In this document: one piece after another, positions 45,830-51,461 of the stretch
Layout: each line of letters opens with the position of its first letter
Position numbering within the stretch: the first letter of the stretch is position 1
DNA from: Hyphobacterium sp. SN044
GTDB lineage: Bacteria > Pseudomonadota > Alphaproteobacteria > Caulobacterales > Maricaulaceae
DNA length: 51,461 bases
Direction of reading: 5' to 3'
Assembly (NCBI RefSeq): GCF_021864465.1
Contig: NZ_JAKKUV010000005.1
Coordinates: 94,465 to 145,925 of the forward strand
Notes under the pieces: generated by a model
The model's input: only the letters and a program-made list of their open reading frames with translations
The model's database searches: none
What the model was told of the DNA's origin: nothing
Program-made: the position numbers and the translations under genes

Positions 45830-46168
45830 CTAGCCGCGGCCACGGCCCGCGGGGTCGCCGCAAGAGCCGGAGTCGCTGTCGGTGTAGCCGGTATTGCCGC
45901 GGCCATATCCGGACGCGTCAGCGCAGTTGTTGCTGTCTGCGTCGGTGTAGCCCGTGTAGGCCGTGCCGTGATTGACCATATCGTTCGGATCGGAGTCCGT
46001 ACGGCCGGTACGGCCATTGCCCGCCGGATCGGACGGATCGCTGTCGGTGCGGCCGGAACGCTGAATCGTTGCCGCGCCGGCCACCGATGCGATCGCACCG
46101 GTCGCCGCGACCCCGCCCGCAACGCGGGTCAGGAACGAACGACGGCTGATTTTACCTTTTTTCGCCAT
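45830..46168 (-). CDS. Tat-exported TDSD-repeat protein, copy 1
   Basis: 112 residues, the shortest of three. MAKKGKISRRSFLTRVAGGV is the Tat signal, with cleavage likely near GAA. Four TDSD/TDAD units follow (RTDSDPSDPAGNGR, RTDSDPNDMVNHG, YTDADSNNCADASGYGRG, YTDSDSGSCGDPAGRGRG). The last two contain a cysteine at the same place, which could form a disulfide after folding in the cytoplasm, consistent with Tat export of a folded protein. An AGGGGGAG ribosome site precedes the ATG. First of three tandem monocistronic copies. Confidence 0.82.
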   Translation of the reverse strand: MAKKGKISRRSFLTRVAGGVAATGAIASVAGAATIQRSGRTDSDPSDPAGNGRTGRTDSDPNDMVNHGTAYTGYTDADSNNCADASGYGRGNTGYTDSDSGSCGDPAGRGRG

Positions 46169-46397
46169 GATACTCCCCCTGCAAACCTTAATAGAGATCG
46201 GGTCCCTAGCGCCGCCAAGAGAAAGATGCCGAGCAAAATGGTCAAGAATTATTCGTGAGAGTGCGACTTGCTCGCAATATTTGTTCAGGCTTTCAACTTA
46301 AAGCCGTAGCTGCCACCGCTTTACTTGCGACCGCCTCTCAATAGCGCTGCGCTGGAGTGATTGCGGCGCGGTCGTGCTGGCGGTCTATGATGAGCAG

Positions 46398-46898
46398 ATG
46401 ACAGGCGCGATTCGAATACTGGGAATCGATCCGGGATTGCGGCGCACCGGCTGGGGCGTGATCCGGGTGGAAGGCACACGCCTGTCCTGCATTGCGCACG
46501 GTGTTATCGCACCGTCGGCAACCGCCGCCCTGTCCGACCGGCTGCTGGCCGTGATGTCCGGCGTTGAAGCGGTGATCGCCGAACACGCGCCCGACGAGGC
46601 TGCGGCGGAAGAAACCTTCATGGCCGAGAATGCGATGAGCGCCTTGAAGCTCGGCCATGCGCGCGCGGCGGCCATGCTGGCGCCGGCCCGCGCCGGCCTG
46701 CCGGTCGCCGAATACGCGGCGCGGCTGGTCAAGAAGTCGGTCGTCGGGACCGGGGCCGCGGACAAGACCCAGATCGCGGCGATGATCAAGGTTCTGCTGC
46801 CGGGAACCGGGGCCAAGGCGGATGCCGCCGACGCGCTGGCCGTGGCCATCTGTCACGCGCACCATCGCGGCGCGCGCAAACTCTCGGGAGCGGCGTAA
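46398..46898 (+). CDS. ruvC: Holliday junction endonuclease RuvC
   Basis: 166 residues. RuvC cuts Holliday junctions as a dimer. The four catalytic acids are visible: Asp in ILGIDPGLRRTGWG, Glu in AAAEETFMAENAMSALKLG, and the two Asp in KADAADALAVAICHAH near the C-terminus. The ATG at 46398 begins MTGAIRILGID; an in-frame start eight codons upstream is possible but adds no family sequence. It is the first gene of the ruvC-ruvA-x-ruvB-ybgC-tol cluster. No LexA-type site was recognised upstream. Confidence 0.96.
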   Translation: MTGAIRILGIDPGLRRTGWGVIRVEGTRLSCIAHGVIAPSATAALSDRLLAVMSGVEAVIAEHAPDEAAAEETFMAENAMSALKLGHARAAAMLAPARAGLPVAEYAARLVKKSVVGTGAADKTQIAAMIKVLLPGTGAKADAADALAVAICHAHHRGARKLSGAA

Positions 46899-46901
46899 GC
46901 C

Positions 46902-47552
46902 ATGTTCGCGAAACTCAAGGGCAATGTCGATGCGATCGGCGAGAGCGATGCCGTGATCGACGTTGGCGGTGTCGGCTATCTCGTCGGCATGGGCGGGCGG
47001 TCGCTGGCGCGGCTTGAACCCGGTCAGGCCGTGGAGATTCATATCGAGACGCAGGTGCGCGAAGACCTGATCCGGCTCTGGGGCTTCCTGTCCGAACGCG
47101 AACGCGCCTGGTTCCAGCACCTTCAACAGATCCAGGGTGTCGGTTCGAAAGCGGCTATCGCCGTACTCGATGCGCTCGGGGCTGCCGATCTCGAAAGCGC
47201 GGCGATCCTGGGCGACTCCTCGGCCTTCGCCCGCGCCAAGGGCGTCGGGCCGAAGCTGGCCCAGCGCCTCGCCGCGGAACTGAAGGACAAACCGCCGCCC
47301 CGCGGGCGCAGCTATGCCGCCGACTTCAAGGCGATGGACGAGGCGATGAAATCCGCGCCGCGCGCCGCCGCGCAGGCGGGCGAGGACGGCGGCCATGGCG
47401 GCGCGCGCGAGGACGCGGTCTCGGCGCTCCTAAATCTCGGTTATGGCGAGAGCGAGGCGCGCAAGGGCGTCGCCGCCGCGGGCCGCGCGCTCGGCTCTGA
47501 CGCGAAGGAAGGCGATTTGATCCGCGCGGCTCTGAAGGAACTGGCCCGATGA
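46902..47552 (+). CDS. ruvA: Holliday junction branch-migration protein RuvA
   Basis: 216 residues, starting 3 bp after ruvC. MFAKLKGNVDAIGESDAVID begins the N-terminal OB-fold. GVGYLVGM is part of it. Two helix-hairpin-helix motifs are seen in IQGVGSKAAIAVLDALG and AKGVGPKLAQRLAAEL. The C-terminal domain that contacts RuvB is SALLNLGYGESEARKGVAAA. The linker contains an Ala/Gly-rich stretch (AAAQAGEDGGHGGAREDA). RuvA tetramers bind the junction and load RuvB rings. The stop overlaps the next start by ATGA. Confidence 0.96.
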   Translation: MFAKLKGNVDAIGESDAVIDVGGVGYLVGMGGRSLARLEPGQAVEIHIETQVREDLIRLWGFLSERERAWFQHLQQIQGVGSKAAIAVLDALGAADLESAAILGDSSAFARAKGVGPKLAQRLAAELKDKPPPRGRSYAADFKAMDEAMKSAPRAAAQAGEDGGHGGAREDAVSALLNLGYGESEARKGVAAAGRALGSDAKEGDLIRAALKELAR

Positions 47553-48364
47553 AGAAATTCGCTTTTTTTCTTGCATTGATGCTGGCGCCGCCGGCCTTCG
47601 CCGATGAACCGGTCGAGCTCACCTTCATCGCGAATGAGGGGGTCATCATCCGGCATGGCGACCGGGCGGTTGCGATCGATACACCGGCTTCGAACTCCTA
47701 CGACGAGACGTTTGCCCTGCCGTCGGCGGAAATGCTGGACGCGATGACGACCGGTGGCGATCCCGTCGGCGAACTCGACGCAATCCTGTTCACGCATATC
47801 CACGGGGACCACTTTGATGCCCCGGACGCGGCAGCGATTCTCCTGGAAAATCCTGGCCGCCCTTACCTTCTCGCGGCTGATCAGGTCGTCGATGCGTTCA
47901 TTGAGGCCGGCGGCGATGATGACCATGCATTGCGACCACGGACTGTCGATGGGAGCTGCGAAACCGTCGATCAGTCAGAATGCCGATACACGCTCACCAT
48001 GCCCGTTCCTCACTCAAATCGGATCGCGCTCGATATCGACGCCCGCCCACTCTTCCACCGCGAGGAGATCGAGCACTGGACCTACCGGGTCGAGATGGGC
48101 GGGGTATCGATCCTGCATCTGGGTGATACGCAGCCGCAGCAGGCAGACTTTTCGATCTGGGACGGTGTGACATTCGACGTCATCCTCTACCCCTACTGGT
48201 TCCTGCAGATGCCCGAGGGCGTGGCGTTTCTCGAAGCGCATCGCGAGGCCCGAGCGATCGCCTTTCACATTCCCGCCGCCGCGACCGACGCGGAAATCGT
48301 GGAGGCGCTGAACGGTGCGGAGTATCTTCACACCGAGGGCGAAACCCGCATCCTGAGCGAATGA
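47549..48364 (+). CDS. Secreted metallo-beta-lactamase-fold hydrolase in the ruv operon
   Basis: 271 residues with a signal peptide ([20 protein letters not shown]). The zinc motif HIHGDH (in [13 protein letters not shown]) and the later [12 protein letters not shown] place it in the MBL-fold superfamily, near the UlaG/RomA-like group by layout. The product is periplasmic, so it does not obviously take part in recombination. It is nevertheless coupled by ATGA to both ruvA and ruvB. Two cysteines (GSCETV, SECRYT) could form a disulfide. Substrate unknown. Confidence 0.85.
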   Translation: MKKFAFFLALMLAPPAFADEPVELTFIANEGVIIRHGDRAVAIDTPASNSYDETFALPSAEMLDAMTTGGDPVGELDAILFTHIHGDHFDAPDAAAILLENPGRPYLLAADQVVDAFIEAGGDDDHALRPRTVDGSCETVDQSECRYTLTMPVPHSNRIALDIDARPLFHREEIEHWTYRVEMGGVSILHLGDTQPQQADFSIWDGVTFDVILYPYWFLQMPEGVAFLEAHREARAIAFHIPAAATDAEIVEALNGAEYLHTEGETRILSE

Positions 48365-49386
48365 CCGAAGACCGCCCCATCTCCGCCGAGGCCCAGCCGG
48401 ACGACGCGCGCGACAAGGCGCTGCGGCCGCTGAGCTTTGCCGAATTCGTCGGCCAGCCGGCGGCGATCTCGAATCTGAAAGTCTTCGTCGAAGCGGCGCG
48501 GCGGCGGGAAGAGGCGCTCGATCATGTTCTCTTGTCCGGTCCGCCGGGCCTCGGGAAGACGACGCTGGCGCAGATCGTGGCGCGCGAGCTGGGTGTCGGC
48601 TTCCGTGCCACCTCCGGCCCGGTGATTGCGCGGGCGGGCGATCTCGCCGCCATATTGACCAATCTCGAGCCGCGCGACGTGCTGTTCATCGACGAGATCC
48701 ACCGGCTCGCCCCGGCGGTAGAGGAAATCCTCTATCCCGCGATGGAGGATTTCTGCCTCGACCTCGTCATTGGCGAAGGTCCGGCAGCGCGCACGGTGCG
48801 GATCGATTTGCCGCCCTTCACCCTGGTCGGCGCGACGACGCGGGCGGGGCTTCTGGCCACGCCGCTGCGCGACCGGTTCGGTGTGCCGGTGCGGCTCGAA
48901 TTCTACGATGTGAAGGAGTTGACCGGCATCGTGTCGCGCGCCGCACGTCGCATGGGCTCGGAGGCGACCGAGGACGGGGCGGCGGAGATCGCCAAACGCG
49001 CCCGCGGCACGCCGCGCGTCGCCGGGCGGCTGCTGCGCCGGGTGCGGGATTTCGCCGAGGCGGACGGGTCGGAGATCATCGATGCGGACGTCGCGGACAA
49101 GGCGCTCAAACGTCTCGAAGTCGATGCGATCGGGCTCGACAGTCTCGACCGCCGCTATCTCAATGCGTTGATCCATCACTTCTCCGGCGGGCCGGTCGGA
49201 ATGGACACGATGGCCGCAGCCCTCGCCGAAGCGCGCGATGCGCTCGAAGACGTGGTCGAACCTTTCCTGATCCAGCAGGGCTTCATCCAGCGCACGCCGC
49301 GCGGGCGCACTGCCACGGCGCGGGCCTACGCCCATCTGGGGCTCGACGCGCCGAAGACGCTTCAGAGCGGGTTGTTCGGGAAATGA
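48361..49386 (+). CDS. ruvB: Holliday junction helicase RuvB
   Basis: 341 residues. The AAA+ motor shows [20 protein letters not shown] at the start, Walker [13 protein letters not shown], Walker [10 protein letters not shown], sensor 1 GATTRAGLL, the arginine finger [11 protein letters not shown], and the C-terminal winged helix [18 protein letters not shown]. RuvB rings pump DNA through the RuvA-bound junction. It is coupled by ATGA to the MBL-fold gene upstream and to ybgC downstream. Confidence 0.97.
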   Translation: MTEDRPISAEAQPDDARDKALRPLSFAEFVGQPAAISNLKVFVEAARRREEALDHVLLSGPPGLGKTTLAQIVARELGVGFRATSGPVIARAGDLAAILTNLEPRDVLFIDEIHRLAPAVEEILYPAMEDFCLDLVIGEGPAARTVRIDLPPFTLVGATTRAGLLATPLRDRFGVPVRLEFYDVKELTGIVSRAARRMGSEATEDGAAEIAKRARGTPRVAGRLLRRVRDFAEADGSEIIDADVADKALKRLEVDAIGLDSLDRRYLNALIHHFSGGPVGMDTMAAALAEARDALEDVVEPFLIQQGFIQRTPRGRTATARAYAHLGLDAPKTLQSGLFGK

Positions 49387-49841
49387 GCCAAGCCCAACCC
49401 ACCTGCGGCGCCTGGGATGCCGACAAAATCCACCGCCTTCCGGTGCGCGTCTATTACGAGGACACGGATTTCTCCGGCATCGTCTATCACGCGCGCTATC
49501 TGCATTTCTTCGAGCGCGGGCGGACGGAGAGTTTGCGCGCGCTCGGCATCCACCACAGCGAACTGATCGCCAGCGACGACCCGATCGCCTTCGCGGTGCG
49601 GTCGATGCAGATCGACTGGATCGCGCCGGCCAAGGTGGATGATGCGCTGATCGTGGAAACGCTCTACCGTCCCAATCGCGGCCCGCGCCTGATCATGGGG
49701 CAGGCGATCAGGCGCGGCGAACAGACGCTGTGTACAGCCGAGCTGGAGGCCGTGATCATCGACCCGGCGGGCCGCCCGAAACGCCCGCCGAAATTCATGA
49801 TCGAGGCGTGGACGCCTGTCCTGACATTGCCTTCCGACTGA
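49383..49841 (+). CDS. ybgC: Tol-Pal-associated acyl-CoA thioesterase YbgC
   Basis: 152 residues of the 4HBT hotdog fold. [20 protein letters not shown] is the catalytic signature with Asp in DFSGIVYH, followed by [15 protein letters not shown]. YbgC hydrolyses acyl-CoA thioesters at the inner membrane and is usually encoded just before tolQ, as here. It is coupled to ruvB by ATGA. The 185 bp between it and tolQ contain no recognised gene and may hold a tol promoter. Confidence 0.93.
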   Translation: MSQAQPTCGAWDADKIHRLPVRVYYEDTDFSGIVYHARYLHFFERGRTESLRALGIHHSELIASDDPIAFAVRSMQIDWIAPAKVDDALIVETLYRPNRGPRLIMGQAIRRGEQTLCTAELEAVIIDPAGRPKRPPKFMIEAWTPVLTLPSD

Positions 49842-50026
49842 TTCCGGCTTTGCCGACTCCCTCAAATCGCCGCAATCGGCCTGTCTTTCCGGGGTCGGCT
49901 CGAGGCTTGCATCAGGCGGGCGAAATCACGGCACTGGGGTGGTGTCTGGAATCGCCGGGTTAACCCTTTTGCGGTCAAAAGCCTGAGGCCGTATTCGAAA
50001 GCCGCGTTGAAACGAGGGGAATGGGC

Positions 50027-50695
50027 ATGGAAGCCACGATGATCGAACTCGCGCCCGCCGCGCAAGAATTCGGATTTCTGGAGTTGTTCCTGCGTGCCGA
50101 CTGGGTCGTGAAAGCCGTCATGGGCGTTCTGATCATCATGTCGGTCGCCAGCTGGGCGGTCGCCATCGACAAGTGGCTTTCGCTGCGTGCCGCACGGGGC
50201 AAGGCCAAGCATTTCGAGGAAAGCTTCTGGTCCGGCCGATCGATCGACTCGCTGGCCGACGAATTTGCCCGCAAACCCCGCGATCCGTTCAGCCGCGTTT
50301 TCGCCGCCGCGCTGCGCGAATGGAAGGGTGTCCGCTCCGGCGAGCGGGTCGCCAAGGCCGCCGGGGCGGAAGCCTCGCGCGAACTCAACCGCATGGAGGG
50401 CGGTCTCGGCCTTCTTGCCACCATCTCGTCGGCCGCCCCGTTCGTGGGCCTGTTCGGCACGGTGTGGGGCATCATGAATGCCTTCCGCTCCATCGCCGCC
50501 TCGCAGAACACCAATCTCGCCGTGGTCGCGCCAGGTATCGCGGAAGCGCTGTTCGCGACCGCGCTCGGCCTCCTGGCCGCCATCCCGGCGGTGGTCTTCT
50601 ACAATGCGCTGTCGGCCAATCTGGCGGGCTATGCCGCACGGCTCGAAGCCTTCGGTGACGAATTGTCCGCCCTCGCCGACCGCGACGAGGGCTAG
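50027..50695 (+). CDS. tolQ: Tol-Pal system protein TolQ
   Basis: 222 residues from the second ATG; an ATG two codons earlier is too close to the GAGGGGA site. Three membrane segments lie near residues 22-44, 125-150 and 165-190. ATISSAAPFVGLFGTVWGIM and IAEALFATALGLLAAIPAVV are the ExbB/TolQ/MotA channel signatures. TolQ with TolR forms the proton channel that energises TolA to pull the outer membrane inward during division. The tolR gene follows after 3 bp. Confidence 0.95.
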   Translation: MEATMIELAPAAQEFGFLELFLRADWVVKAVMGVLIIMSVASWAVAIDKWLSLRAARGKAKHFEESFWSGRSIDSLADEFARKPRDPFSRVFAAALREWKGVRSGERVAKAAGAEASRELNRMEGGLGLLATISSAAPFVGLFGTVWGIMNAFRSIAASQNTNLAVVAPGIAEALFATALGLLAAIPAVVFYNALSANLAGYAARLEAFGDELSALADRDEG

Positions 50696-50698
50696 GTC

Positions 50699-51130
50699 AT
50701 GGCCGGAAGCATCAGCAAAGGCGGGGGAAACCGCCGCTGGAAGCCGCAGGCTGAGATCAATGTCACGCCCTTTGTGGACGTGATGCTCGTTCTGCTGATC
50801 GTCTTCATGATCACCGCGCCGCTCCTGACGGTCGGCGTGGCGGTCGACCTGCCGGAAACCGAGGCCCGGGCCATGCCCGCGAACGAGGAGCCGCTGACCA
50901 TCACGATCGGCGCGGACGGCGTGATCTATCTGCAGGAGACGGTGGTCGAACTGGACACGCTGGTGCCGCGGCTGCAGGCGATCGCCGGGGCTGGCTATGA
51001 AAGCCGCGTCTTCATCCGCGCCGACGAGAATGCCGACTACGGCTCGGTGATGCGCGTCATGGGCCGCATCAGCGCCGCCGGCTACGGCAATCTCGGCCTC
51101 ATCACCGACCCGATATCCCAAGGGGAGTAG
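50699..51130 (+). CDS. tolR: Tol-Pal system protein TolR
   Basis: 143 residues. The ExbD/TolR layout is seen: a short cytoplasmic N-terminus, INVTPFVDVMLVLLIVFMIT with the essential membrane Asp (VTPFVDVML), and a periplasmic domain ending VMRVMGRISAAGYGNLGLIT. It dimerises inside the TolQ pentamer. The next gene starts 2 bp after its stop. Confidence 0.95.
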   Translation: MAGSISKGGGNRRWKPQAEINVTPFVDVMLVLLIVFMITAPLLTVGVAVDLPETEARAMPANEEPLTITIGADGVIYLQETVVELDTLVPRLQAIAGAGYESRVFIRADENADYGSVMRVMGRISAAGYGNLGLITDPISQGE

Positions 51131-51132
51131 GG

Positions 51133-51461
51133 TTGCGCCGCGCGCTCATCATATCCCTGGCGCTGCATGGCGCCCTGATCGTCAGCGGTCTGATCTATTT
51201 CCCGATGGCGGTGCAACCGTATTCGTCGGGACAGATCGTGCCGGTCGATCTGGTGACGCTTTCGGACATCACCAATGTTCGCGCCCGGTCGCCGGATCCG
51301 GTCGATGAAACCCCGCCTCCCGCAGAGGAAACGCCCGTCGAGACACCGGTCCAGCAACCGGCCGAGGACACGCCGCCCCCTGCTCCCGCCGAGAGCGAAC
51401 CGGAAGCGGTGACGCCAGATCCGACCGAGGCCGCGCCGGAAGCCGCCGAGCCGGAGGCCGA
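51133..51461 (+). CDS. tolA: TolA (N-terminal part; 3' end beyond window)
   Basis: A TTG start at 51133, with AGGGGAG 6 nt upstream, opens a frame that runs off the window end. It encodes a basic start LRRALIISLALHGALIVSGL, a single membrane helix with the SxxxH motif (SLALH) that contacts TolQ, then PVDLVTLSDI and a Pro/Glu/Ala-rich stretch (PVDETPPPAEETPVETPVQQ) typical of the TolA or TonB spacer. Position after tolQ-tolR makes TolA the best call. It transmits proton-motive force to TolB/Pal in the periplasm. Confidence 0.88.
   Translation, partial: MRRALIISLALHGALIVSGLIYFPMAVQPYSSGQIVPVDLVTLSDITNVRARSPDPVDETPPPAEETPVETPVQQPAEDTPPPAPAESEPEAVTPDPTEAAPEAAEPEA

Noticed and set aside
46260-46397. 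SOS/LexA operator upstream of ruvC
   Set aside because: A single GTTC occurs (GTTCAGGCTTTCAACTT), but the second half of the alphaproteobacterial GTTC-N7-GTTC site is missing.

Overview
The window is high-GC (by eye around 65%) chromosomal DNA of an alphaproteobacterium. Gene content and style suggest a Caulobacterales/Maricaulales/Parvularculales-like marine lineage (inference): a ruvC-ruvA-ruvB-ybgC-tolQRA cluster, a thiC preceded by a TPP riboswitch, an alphaproteobacterial-type SerC, TolB/TPR proteins, many small secreted proteins and several interspersed palindromic repeats. No tRNA, rRNA, transposase, integrase or CRISPR array was seen.

Layout. 1-4143: tail of an M56/ankyrin protein, a GST, a Na/Pi symporter, a 48-residue basic protein and a small secreted protein. 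4144-6604: palindromic repeats, then a visibly AT-richer islet with a HipA-like kinase gene and a HIRAN-domain gene, bounded by 37-bp perfect direct repeats that lie in the 3' end of a small membrane-protein gene. 6554-9978 (minus strand): a TPP-riboswitch operon of lipoprotein, membrane protein, thiC and a 75-residue membrane protein; thiC carries an in-frame palindromic repeat. 10137-18159: small secreted proteins, purA, a PagL-like deacylase, serC, a class-V aminotransferase, an EamA transporter and thiD. 18497-24653: ABC exporter, TolB/TPR protein, M1-like peptidase, membrane-bound LuxR-type regulator and a DUF4199 protein.

24765-37402 is the most unusual region. It holds a head-to-tail array of 15 intact paralogous genes plus one broken remnant. 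Each gene encodes a 235-261 residue protein with the same N-terminal inner-membrane anchor and a diverged periplasmic helical domain. Nearly all are joined by 4-bp ATGA/GTGA stop-start overlaps. A secreted DUF3500 protein is embedded in the chain. Every member has either no cysteine or exactly two, which fits one disulfide per periplasmic domain. The function is unknown.

37424-44243: a multi-pass membrane protein, a coupled nucleoside hydrolase-ribokinase-oxygenase operon (ribose salvage), DUF2254, EamA and a JmjC ribosomal-oxygenase-like protein. 44407-46168: three tandem Tat-exported proteins built from a TDSD...GRG repeat, two of them followed by clear terminators. 46398-51461: ruvC, ruvA, a metallo-beta-lactamase-fold protein, ruvB, ybgC, tolQ, tolR and the start of tolA, which runs off the window.
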